Shown here piece after piece: positions 54,521 to 64,000 of a stretch of 64,000 nucleotides of DNA. Position 1 is the first letter of the stretch; each line of letters starts with the position of its first letter. A model generated the notes under the pieces. The model was not told where the DNA came from. It searched no databases and saw only the letters and a program-made list of their open reading frames with translations. Origin of the DNA: Macrocystis pyrifera (lineage: Eukaryota; Sar; Phaeophyceae; Laminariales; Laminariaceae); assembly GCA_031763025.1 (NCBI GenBank), contig JASSKH010000010.1, positions 14,277,427-14,341,426 of the forward strand, read 5' to 3'. The position numbers and the translations under genes were made by a program.

Positions 54521-55048
54521 GGGGGGGGGGGTACTCATTATCATGAGAGAGGGAGGGGGGGGTACTCATTTTCATGCATGGCCGTAGTCGTATAACCATA
54601 GACCCTCGCATCCGTACAATACCGGGACAGAGCACGTCGGGTTACCAGGCATCCATTGCTTGCACCAAGCGCGAAGCGCCGTGAGGTGTCCGGCGAGTGG
54701 CATGAAGGGTGAGCTGCTTCCTGCTATGAACCGCTCTTGAGCGGATTTTCTTGCCTATGGATGACAGCGTAAGTGAATTGATTTATTTTCTGGTGAGGCC
54801 ACTTCCAGAGACAGCAATGGGCTTACTATGCAACTGCTTCGTGGGTGCCTTACCATATACACACTACAGTACGTGATACGATAATCCCCCTTGTGCGGAG
54901 GGAAGGTTCTCCCCGCTCAAAAATGATCTAACTCGACCGCCAGCCGTGGTCCGCCAACAAAAAAAAAAAACGGTACCCTGGCTGTCTAGCTCACGTAGTG
55001 TGATGCGTGTTTTACAGCGTCGTCGCCAACCGACGCCAACCCAACCTA
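54521..55048 (-). mobile_element. C-tailed retroposon, full-length type
   Basis: Minus strand from 55048: GGTTGGGTTGGCGTCGGTTG, CCAGGGTACCG, CATTGCTGTCTCTGGAAGTG, CACGGCGCTTCGCGCTTGG, ATTGTACGGATGCGAGGGTC, GGCCATGCATGAAAATGAGT, a C7/CT spacer, then a second ATGATAATGAGTAC and C10. The terminal block is doubled. Confidence 0.82.
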
Positions 55049-56441
55049 CCAGGCATATATACCAGGTATATATACTGTAGTAGGGAGGGAGAGGAGAGAG
55101 TTAGAAAGAGAGAGGGAGATATCGAACGGGGGCAACCATTCTCGAGCAACTCGGGAAGATGCACGTTCTCACGACTAAATGTACCCCACGGGTCATTGTA
55201 CCGACCGACGGATGCTTGCTCGTGGAGATGGATACTTTCTCGTGGAAATGTGGCTACTCTGTGAATACAGTGTGCTACGTACGAGTATTTATTGTCAATC
55301 ACCCTTCAGGAGGGATCTAGCAAGTAGTTATACATAACATCCAAGGGGCTACGCCGGAGGCCTGGACGGCCGCCGGTCACAGACCTGCGTGATGGGCGTA
55401 TAATGTAGAGGAGGAGGAGGAGGAGGCTAAAACTCGATGCCAAGAGATTGAGAGCGTTCGTTCCACACTCCATGAACGTTGGAAAAGGCGGCCGACTGCT
55501 GACGATTACTTGCCGATCAAGCAATCGAAAAGCGGCGGGATGCTAGAAAGCGGTGTAATTTCTAACTCAGAAGTGCGCGATGGCCGACAGCGCAGCTCCG
55601 TAGGAAGGTGCCGTCACAGTAGCTGCTGTAGCAGTCCTGTTCTCCAGCTGTACATCTCCGCAGCCACGTAGTACAGCTCCACTACAGCTGCCGCTGTACG
55701 ATAGCGCACACACCATATGTGCTGCTGGCCGTCACAAGTGCTGCTAGCTGTAGGTGACATGCAATATCTCTCTCATATACCCCGGCATTGTTTTTCATGG
55801 ATAACAGTTCTCGAATAAAAGCCATGGGTGGCATGTGCTATCAGGGCGTTCCATCAATGTCCCGGATACAACCGCCTGCACAGACCCCCACAATGGCGAC
55901 GGCGGCCGGGTAGGTGACCCTCCCCACGTGTCGGAGGTCGGAGAGGACGTGCCGGAAAGAACCACACGCATGCATACACTCTGTCGACAGACCATGGCCC
56001 AAAGCACTGACAGGGCAGGGATTTCTGGAGATTCCTTCGTAGATCTCAACGTCAAGGCTTCGCACGGGCGCCACGGCGCTGAGCGGGCGGATCGTCCGAC
56101 GCCGGGTGGTTCAAGCGTGGAGGGGGAACGCCCCGGCGAAGAAATCGCGCGGAAAGACTGTCAGAGGCGGGAGAGATCCGCCGACCAAAAACGGATCGGA
56201 TAAGGCTGAGGATCCTCATAGGTATATTTGTATATCATCCAAGAAACAACTCAAACTCTCGTGACTTGCTGCTCGTACGTAGTAGTACCTAGTCGACAAG
56301 TACTGTATACGTACAATAAAAAACAACAGCTGTGAGATCGAGGAGTTCGTCCAAACTTGTCTTTGTAAGCTGTGTGTCATGTTTTATACTTCGATCGCGT
56401 ATGGATCTTAAACGTCCATATGCTAACACCTCTTTTCGAGC
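55049..56441. other. intergenic, no gene established
   Basis: A + frame at 55835-56203 (AERADRPTPGGSSVEGERPG) and overlapping minus frames are open but unrecognised. One TACCWGGTA site at 55060. Confidence 0.3.
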
Positions 56442-56550
56442 TATTACGGGGGTCCACAGTTAACGGGACCAAATTTTGTTAGTAAAAATAGGTAAAGTTA
56501 TAGGTTTTTATGTATACCATAGGTCCTGTTAACTATGGACCCCCGTAATA
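56442..56550. mobile_element. palindromic MITE, copy 9 (arm type B)
   Basis: TATTACGGGGGTCCACAGTT and AACTATGGACCCCCGTAATA, both with the type B word GTTAACGGGACC / GGTCCTGTTAAC. In this copy the change AATAGG to AACGGG / CCTGTT keeps the arms nearly paired. Confidence 0.9.
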
Positions 56551-57288
56551 GCTGAAGCCGAATCGACGACCGAGGTTCTACGATCGCCGACGCCGGGCAC
56601 GGCCTCCGCCTGTCTAGTCTGAGCGCTCCCCCCCCCTCCCCATCCCTCCCCCCTCCCCCCTCTACGTATCACATAGCTGTGTGTGATACTTCGGTCGCGC
56701 ACACTACTGGTTCTATGTGACCTCACGCAAACTGTGCATCCCGTGTATGCCCGTGTATGTATATGAATACTGCTGCTGCTGTAGATCTCGTTTTTTAAGA
56801 AAAGGTGAAAAATAATCGTCTTGAAGAATCGGGTTCAAGAATCGCGATAATCGCCGAGTCCCATAGTTCGTTTTTTTAAGGAAACTGAAAAAATTATCTT
56901 TCTCGAGAATCCGGGTCAAGAAATCGCGATAATCGGGGTCAATGCACAGCGATAGTCGGAGTCAAGAATGGCGGTCTATAGTCGAGTCGGTGTCAGATAA
57001 CCACGTCATAGTGCTCTTCGCATTTCTGTCGTGGTTTGAGATTTCAGTCCAGACGGAAAACCTAAGAGTAAACTGTAAGCAATTTCAGCTGCGAGTTTGA
57101 CAAGTGAGTCGTTGATACTCAGCTTGAACGAGTACCGGTACGTGGTTGCGTGCTTGCCGGCAACGAGCATGAGCTACAGCAGTAGTTACGCCGCACATTT
57201 GATTACTTGAGTGTTGACTACAGCAGTAAATATGCCAAGGACCGGGTAGTATTCACGTATAGTGCCTAATGCTGTCTGCCGTGCTTAC

Positions 57289-57397
57289 TATTACGGGGGT
57301 CCATAGTTAATAGGACCTATGGTGTACATAAAAACCTATATGTTTACCTATTTTTACTAACAATATTTGGTCCTATTTACTATGGTCCCCCGTAATA
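57289..57397. mobile_element. palindromic MITE, copy 10 (mixed arms B/A)
   Basis: Left arm TATTACGGGGGTCCATAGTT (type B), right arm TTTACTATGGTCCCCCGTAA (type A). The interior CCTATATGTTTACC matches copy 5. Confidence 0.9.
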
Positions 57398-58600
57398 CCA
57401 ACACGCCTCCATAGCTCCACGATTACCTAGCACTGACTAGATAGGCTCCATAGTGCGCCTACATGATATACGAGCACTTGGTGTAGATGGAGACATATTG
57501 GTTACCGATCAGTGACGAGGTAGGTTACCGACTACTCAACACGACACCTTGATGGAGGTGACAAACTCAAATTTCTGTTAATTGAAACAACTATTGACCG
57601 ACAGGTTCTCAATCGATTTGGTCTAACGTACTCGTGATTGATACTTGTCTATGTTCGCTTGTCTATTTATGTGTCATGCGTTTGCAGAATGTTTGTACGC
57701 GAAAGACCCTTGCTTCGAAACCCGGGTAAAAATGGCCGGTGTATGTTCCCCATGTGTTTAAACTTGCATCGCGAGAGCACCCTGTACATCCTCTCTTACC
57801 AGCGTTTTACCTATTGCGTGCACTGGCCCTGTACTCGAGACTTGAAACATGTGACACTGCGTGTTTAGCTTCCTACCGCGATGATGCGTGCAAAACGACG
57901 TTCGGTTCCTTTGGCGACGGACAACCTCACTCTACAAGGATACTGCTGTATAGCAGTCAACAGAATCAACATAACAATATAGGAGTACTGGAGGCAGGAA
58001 TCTGACCTCTACTGGGCAGTAAGACGCGAATACCCTTTCCGACGAAGCACGTATTGTACTTTGAGCATGCCAGCTGTGTACTTTTCATAACACGCCAGAG
58101 GCCCACCCGTTTCCTCCGTTCCCAAGTAAGTTAGGGTTTCCGAGAATATGTTTTTCACCCAGATTTCCCACATGCAGACACTATTTTCAAGCGCAGTAAC
58201 ACCTGCACGAAGGCTGGACACCCGGCGCTCCGAGGCCGTCGGGTCCACTCGCCCACTACGTACTGGGGAACGGCACACGCAAGGGCATTTAAGTCATTGG
58301 GTGCAATGACAGTTTTTTTTTATTATTTTTGTTTAAAGAAGGACACCATCAGATAATATCACAGACAGATGCCGGCGTAAAGTCAGCTAACCGCAGTTTC
58401 TTTCAGCCGCACGCCAGCAACAACAAAAAAAATACCACCAGGCTTTTGACGAATACCAACAACAACTCCAACAACAACTACAACCATGGAAAAAAAAAAC
58501 ACCAACCGCGACCACAAGCGCAGTAAAACAGACAGAGCTGACACACAACAACGAAAATAGAAATAAATCTATCAATGCAGTATCAATAGGCACTGCTAGG
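57398..58600. other. intergenic, no gene seen
   Basis: Short frames only. Contains ACAACAACTCC-type A/C repeats at 58440-58500. Confidence 0.35.
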
Positions 58601-58608
58601 TGGTCTCG

Positions 58609-58610
<2 letters not shown>

Positions 58611-58650
<40 letters not shown>
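58611..58650. repeat. C homopolymer, about 40 bp
   Basis: Uninterrupted C run without a recognisable retroposon end in front of it. Confidence 0.9.
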
Positions 58651-58653
<3 letters not shown>

Positions 58654-61600
58654 ACGATGTCGAACACCAACCCCGGAAGTCCTGGGGCTCGAAGTATACA
58701 ATAGCGAACGAATCTCAGCACGTTGGAGCTCGTCGTCGTAAGCATTGACGAACTCCAATAACATGGCATAGCACTTACTACCGACCCAGGGCCAGGAGCG
58801 CTGGGCGGGTCTTTGGCGCCCGGCCTATACTAGAAGAGGCGTTGGACTACCTCGGGATCTCATCGATTCAATCAGGGACGATGTAACCAGGCGACTCAAC
58901 CAGAAATGACTCAACCGTAGACTCGAACCTGGAATGATGTAAGTAATCATCGATTCAACTTTCTACTGCTGTAGCCCCAACTTCTTTTGTACCGGCGGCA
59001 CTTGCAATACCGGCGCTCTTGCATGAGCTTCCCTGCTGCTGGAGGGGCACACTCTCCCCCTCACCGACTCGGTGTAACGCGCCGACGCACATAATTCTAG
59101 ACCAATTCAGGGTGTATGAGAGTGCCCTGGCCGATTCATCTGCACCCGAATTTATTTCGCTAGAGGCGACAACATCCCCTTCCCCCCCCCCCCCCCCCCC
59201 CCGCCCACTGCCTCCTCGAGGGAGAAATATAGCAAAACAAGAAGAAGAATAACCCTCCCCCCACCAGTGGTCCTGTCCACAGGCACTTTTTTCGCACTTT
59301 TTTTTTTTTGTTCTGGTGGGAGATTCCACAGGGGATAGGCCCCAGTGGCGCTACACGTATTCCGCGCCCCACACGCTTCATTGGCAACCGCGCCATAGGT
59401 ACCTCGTACAGCCGAAGCATGGATGCACACGACGGGCCACACCGCCAACTTCGTCACCACCACCGCCACCACGTCAAACTCCTCCTCCTCCTCCACCCCC
59501 ACCACCTCCTGCTCCTCGTCCTCCACCACCACCGCCACCACCACCGCCGTCGCCGGCGATCCACGCAGAGCTCGTTTTCTCTGAACGTCAACGAACCCTC
59601 CTTTTGTCAAGGGACTTTAAACCCTCGATACGCCGCCGCGTGGAGATTACTGTTGTTGTAAACCTCGGTTCACAGAGGCTTGATGGCGTTTGAACTGACG
59701 TTCCACGCACCTATATCTAAGCACTTAACCTGCACTTTTTCAGCTGCTTGCTGCGTGTTCTTCTTGTTTCTCCTTGGTAAAACTAAACAAATGCATACGG
59801 CCAGTAAGAGGGTAAGATCGCACACAATGTAGAGCGGGTCGCTCGTTTACAATAACGCAAGAACACTTGCACGCACATACGCACGCAACAAGCACGCACG
59901 CACGTGCGCAAGCAAGCACACACTTAAGCAAGCAAGAACGTAAGTAAAGCCAGCACTTAAGCGAGCAAGCACGTACGCAAGCAGGCACGCAGACGAAGAT
60001 GCTATCAAGGAAGCCAGCAAGCACGAAAACAAGGACGAAAACAGGCACGCAAGCAAACGGCGAAAAAAGCCACAAACAATGCAACGTAGAGTGACGCCCA
60101 TCTACAGTACCGTCCACACACACTTGTACCACAACCAACCGTAATCCTTCGAAGGCCTATTGCTACCGTCAAACAGTGTCGACAAAGTTACAAAGTTGGT
60201 CAACCCCGCCCCCCACTGCTCGCCGTGGGACTGGACACGCGCGGACCATTTGTTTCGCTTACAGCCCACGCCGACTTGCTTGCCTTCTTTGCTCGCTTGA
60301 TCGCTCGCTTGGTTTCGTTTGTTTTTGCTTTTGTTTTTTTGTTTGTTCGACTCGCGCTGAGAAGCAGTGCTCGGAAATCAGAAGCATCGAGACCCCCCGC
60401 CCCACCCCCCTACCCCCCCCCCCCCCCCCCCCCCCCCCCGCGAAGAAACAAGGACCACAAAACCGCAGCCGCTCTCACGGCTTCTTAATTTGGTCGCCGC
60501 CGGAGCTAATTAAATGATTACTGCGTAACACACATTCAATTCATTCCACGAAATCATCCTGTCTGGGGTAACAAACGACAACATTACTTCTGTAGTAGCT
60601 CTCTCCCCCTCTGCGAGCCGATCGAACTGAGACAGCATACCACGGTCCCTCCGTTTGCTTTAGGCGTTTCAAGTTGACTTTAAACTCTTTTTTTTTTTCT
60701 AGACTAGTCAACCGTACGCCAGGATAATTTCGTCTTCATTTTCTACTTACTTGCTTGCTCGGTTGTTTGCTTTACGACGACAAACTAAAAACAACGACGA
60801 AATAACAAAACGAAACTGGATCGATTTTCTCCTTCTTCTTCTTCTACGGCTCACTCAACAACAAATCGATCGACGGAAATCGGACAATATTACCACCACG
60901 CACGCATAACACTCACTCATGGCCACCCAGCCCGCTTTGCTTTTATTATTTCGTTTGCTGCTAAAAATTAAGTTCATGCGAGGACACGCTGTGATCTCCG
61001 CTACTACGCTGATTGCTCCCGTTTTCCGCACGACACCCAGGAAAACTTGAAACCTTTCATCTCTCGTCACGGGGAGCCAAATTCTGCACGATAGCAGAGG
61101 GGGCAGCTAGACAAAATGACTGTATAGTCTTCCGCCATCGCTCCACGTAAGACGATGTAGACTAAACTGCTGTACGCCAGGTATTTCTTCTGCATCTTGT
61201 TCTTAACTTGCCCCCCCCCCCCCCCCCCTACTCCTTCTCTGTTCCTGCTCGACCGGGTGCGTCCCAAGTCTACTACCGCACATCGAACGCATGCCACAAC
61301 TACACGACAAGCCTGCAAGCACCTCCTACCCAGTTTGCACCAATCACCAACAAAGGCCGCACGGCCTGAACGTTCATTCGGCTCATGAGGTAGCCAACCG
61401 TCGGACCTCGCTTTCCACTTTTCCCTTCTTTTTTTCTTCGCGAATCTCAACCGCACACCACCACATTGCGGAACAGAAAAGACGCCCCCCCCTCCACAAG
61501 GGCCTCCACTTTAGAACTTCTTCTTGAAACCCTACGCTGTTTATGAGGAGCACTGCTACTACTGCGCCCTGCCGCCAGTGTCTGTCTCTGTTGTTTTTTG

Positions 61601-63454
61601 CCCATCCTGCCTCTTTCAACAGTCATTGATATGCTTCCCCCCCACACTCCCCCCCCCCGTTTGTGTGGTATACGGTTTCACGCCGTGACAAAAAACATAA
61701 CACTGACACCCCCCTCCATCCTCCAATCCTCACACACCCGCTCGCCCGCCCATCCACCCTCCGACTCCCCTCGGAAAAACCGCTTCCTCGGACGACGCAT
61801 CGCTGGCAATCCTCTCACGTACACAACACAAACTAACCGTGCCCCTTATGAACAAAATTGGTGTTTGGTGTATGGCGAACGCATACCGCAACGCGAGGAC
61901 TCCCTCCCCCCCCCTCCCTACTACCCCCCCCCTCCCTCCCTCCCTCCCTCCCTCCCTCCCTCCTTCCCCCCGTCCCTCACTTCCCCGATACAGAGGGCGG
62001 CTGTTCCATGTTGCGTGCTGCTGGTGACGGAGGTTACCATTGTCGACGCTTCGCCGATAAACGCACGCAGAGACTCTTTCACCGCCGATCGCCCCTTTGC
62101 CTGCTACGCCTGGATGATGCGTACGCCAAGGTGCGACCCATTATACAGAGTGTACATGCACTCCCAAACAAGCGGGTTCATTTTACGGCTATCATACCTC
62201 CGCAACCCTCCCCCCATCCCCTCCCATTCAACTTCCCCCCTCGTTCAGGCTTCAAGCACCAATCACTTTAACTGCTGAGGTACCCATTCACCCGAACACT
62301 GTTCGTCCGGGAGCGTGGCGAGGCGTGCGTGAAGCAGCAGGTACAGGTACAAGAGCAGACCTCTCTTCCTCCCCATCCTCGTCCTCTTTTTCCACCCCTC
62401 CCGAGTGAGTCGCTCGCTCTCAAGTGAAGCCCCCAACATCGCTCTCGCTCACACTCTTGCCACCACATAACAGATACACACATTTCAATACAATACAATC
62501 GTTTGAAACTCGATGCTGCCACGCTACTCCCTTTTCTTCCCCATCTCCCGGCCTTAGGCCTGCTTTCAGCCAATGAACAGCATTGCGTTACAACTACGTA
62601 TATAGTCGGAAAAAGGGGAACCGCGCATTTTACGCGACAAGCGGACCGCGCCGAAGAGGAACGGGGGGGGGGCGAAAAAAACACCTACAAAAAAACCAAA
62701 AAAAAGGTAAAAACATTTCGCTATGTATTCCGTGTTCGCAAAGAAAGGCAAAGAACCACACGGATAGCAACAAAAAACAAACGGAGACCAGAAATATACA
62801 CCAGGAATGTAAACTTGCGAGAAGAACGGGAAAAGTCGCGAGGCGAGAACAAAGCACACCGATTTCCTTCTACGCAGGCGTCGCGCTTGCAAGAAAAAAA
62901 AAAACTCCACAGGACCGAAGCCCCTCTCTCCGCCCGCTCAGTCCGCGTGCATTTTGTTTTTGACGCACCCAGGACCAACCCGTCCTGACCCGTGGGTCGG
63001 TGGAACCCCCCCCCCCTCCTCCCTCCCTCCCTTTTTTTCCTCCTTCTTTCTCTTCCTCTCCCCCTTCCTCCTTCCATCGACAACGAACACGAAAGTAATG
63101 AGAACATGCGCTTGGCGTGGGTAGGCTTATCATATTTTATCGTCCAAGTGGGGAAGGCTTGCATTGCAGACAGAGGCCGGCTCTCCTGACACCCGAACTC
63201 TTGCGTGCGCTCTCTGCTGCGTGCTCTACTCTGCTACGCTAAGCGCTCCGCCGTGCTGAGTACTCTGCCCTGCGGGTAATGCCCTGCACATGTTTCTTGC
63301 ACGCGCGCGCTCCGGCGTGTGCGCTCTGACCGCGTGGTCTGCCGCCGATTCGCGCGCGCGCCGCTGGTCAAGTCACGTCCGGTTGAGTCACCAGCCAGCT
63401 AGCCGAGTCGCAAGGGGAGGGGGGGGAGCGGAACGCAGTCAGAACCTTCTCTCC
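58651..63454. other. low-complexity intergenic DNA, no gene established
   Basis: C runs at about 59182-59201, 60414-60439 and 61211-61228, a CACC/CTCC-rich segment (59450-59560), GCAAGCACGCAC tetranucleotide DNA (59870-60060), (TCCC)n at 61925-61970. The last part should include the 3' UTR of the minus-strand gene at 63455. Confidence 0.35.
61925..61970. repeat. (CCCT)n microsatellite
   Basis: Eight to nine perfect CCCT units, unlike the array at 40745 not next to a recognised exon. Confidence 0.85.
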
Positions 63455-64000
63455 CTAATCCACTTGCCACGTCCACGGGACGACTGTTTGTCTGGTCTTC
63501 TTGGAAGGCCACATCTTGAACCCTTCCCGTCTCTCCATCGGTCCCTGCGAGTACTGCGACGGGTCTGGGCTTTTGGGGGGATCCACCCGCGCCGCTGCCG
63601 CCGCCGCCGGCATTCGCGCGGGCGGCTGCTGCAGCGACCACCGATGCACGGCAGGGTCCATCAGCTCCCCCACGTGATGTCTCATCATCACAGATGATGA
63701 CAATGATGACAGCGGCGATCTCGACGGCGGCTGCACGTCTGACGATATGGGATCTTCGCCTGCCGCCGGCGCTGACGTCTCCGGAGCCGGATAAATCGGA
63801 CCCGTCGCGAACAGGGAGTTGGTCGCGGACACCAGAGAGCTGTTTCTGGACAGCATCGAGCTCGACCAGGCCAGCGAGTTCAGGGTGGACACCGAGCTTG
63901 ACCTAGACTCGAACCTAGCAAGAGAGTTGCTCGACTCCGACCTTGATCCAAACGTTGACGTCGGCTGCTGCTCCGGCTCCCGTCTTGGTTCCGCTCTGAG
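63455..64000 (-). CDS. C-terminal part of an unidentified Ser/Pro-rich protein
   Basis: The minus strand is open without a stop from the window edge (64000) to TAA/TGA-type stop at 63455, 181 codons. Composition is Ser-rich with acidic and basic patches: SSNSLARFESRSSSVSTLNS, LAWSSSMLSRNSSLVSATNS, then PPSRSPLSSLSSSVMMRHHV, an Ala/Pro stretch, and a distinct end ERREGFKMWPSKKTRQTVVP, WTWQVD. The non-repetitive end and even codon use favour real coding sequence; the opposite frames are Arg-rich shadows. The gene continues past the window, and its function is unknown. It could be the disordered tail of a kinase or regulatory protein, but nothing shows that. Confidence 0.45.
   Translation of the reverse strand, partial: LRAEPRREPEQQPTSTFGSRSESSNSLARFESRSSSVSTLNSLAWSSSMLSRNSSLVSATNSLFATGPIYPAPETSAPAAGEDPISSDVQPPSRSPLSSLSSSVMMRHHVGELMDPAVHRWSLQQPPARMPAAAAAARVDPPKSPDPSQYSQGPMERREGFKMWPSKKTRQTVVPWTWQVD

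Noticed and set aside
55835-56203. Open frame of 122 codons, polar and Arg/Gly-rich
   Set aside because: All three overlapping frames here are open for similar lengths; no motif distinguishes one as coding.
63290-63697. Plus-strand frame opposite the minus-strand C-terminal exon
   Set aside because: Arg/Pro/His-rich composition typical of the shadow of a Ser/Ala-rich GC-rich exon.
1-64000. tRNA, rRNA or snRNA genes
   Set aside because: No cloverleaf with a GGTTCRANNCC B box or other recognisable RNA gene was found by reading both strands; a covariance search was not possible.
1-64000. LTR retroelements, Polintons or viral remnants
   Set aside because: No capsid, protease, integrase, envelope or long terminal repeat pattern was recognised. 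The only reverse transcriptase is of LINE type.

Overview
Organism. The window is nuclear DNA of an intron-rich eukaryote. Two host genes can be assembled exon by exon with GT-AG introns of about 0.25 to 3.5 kb, exons of 68 to 267 bp, GC-rich coding codons, and donors that are often AAG|GTGCGT or AAG|GTGAGN. Most other DNA is transposons, foldback elements, minisatellites and very long homopolymers (60 G in a row at 45859-45918). This layout fits a photosynthetic stramenopile, most likely a brown alga. That assignment is inference from architecture and the look of the proteins, not from a search.

Layout. 1-1000: probable last two exons of an unidentified + strand gene ending in a membrane helix and an acidic tail. 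1455-6850: a MITE, retroposon ends, and a nearly full-length but broken LINE (endonuclease plus reverse transcriptase). 7710-17307, minus strand: a seven-exon mitochondrial carrier (SLC25) gene whose three carrier repeats join with matching intron phases. 17308-24500: intergenic repeats plus one orphan coding exon at 21164-21355. 24542-28742: a 4.2-kb composite foldback, with two inverted halves carrying Harbinger-like transposase remnants around a 43-bp tandem array built on TATCGATA. 28750-33600: hairpin elements, MITEs and a LINE tail. 33606-47032, + strand: an eleven-exon lysophospholipid acyltransferase of the MBOAT family, spread over 13.4 kb of repeat-filled introns. 47033-63450: low-complexity DNA, three LINE/retroposon tails in series at 52246-53178, MITEs and a further foldback. 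63455-64000: C-terminal exon of an unidentified minus-strand gene.

Main point. The most unusual signal is a set of retroposons that end in GAGTAC followed by a C homopolymer instead of poly(A). Both the LINE and a shorter, apparently noncoding family (about 0.5 kb when full length) have this end, so the short family probably borrows the LINE machinery. Copies sit head to tail, each starting in or beside the C tract of the one before. Sense copies lie directly in front of 3' splice sites of host exons at three places (exons at 57, 33606 and 44457), where the C tail makes up much of the pyrimidine tract. Other strong signals are a palindromic 109-bp MITE whose two arms vary in concert, a dispersed palindrome TACCWGGTA present at least 21 times, and single-base shortfalls in both host genes (beside a C/G run in one, next to GG in the other) that look like assembly errors.

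Host functions. The carrier is an inner mitochondrial membrane transporter of unknown substrate. The MBOAT protein is an ER membrane acyltransferase of phospholipid remodelling. Nothing suggests they act together. No rRNA, tRNA or CRISPR array was seen, and no LTR retroelement or viral remnant was recognised.
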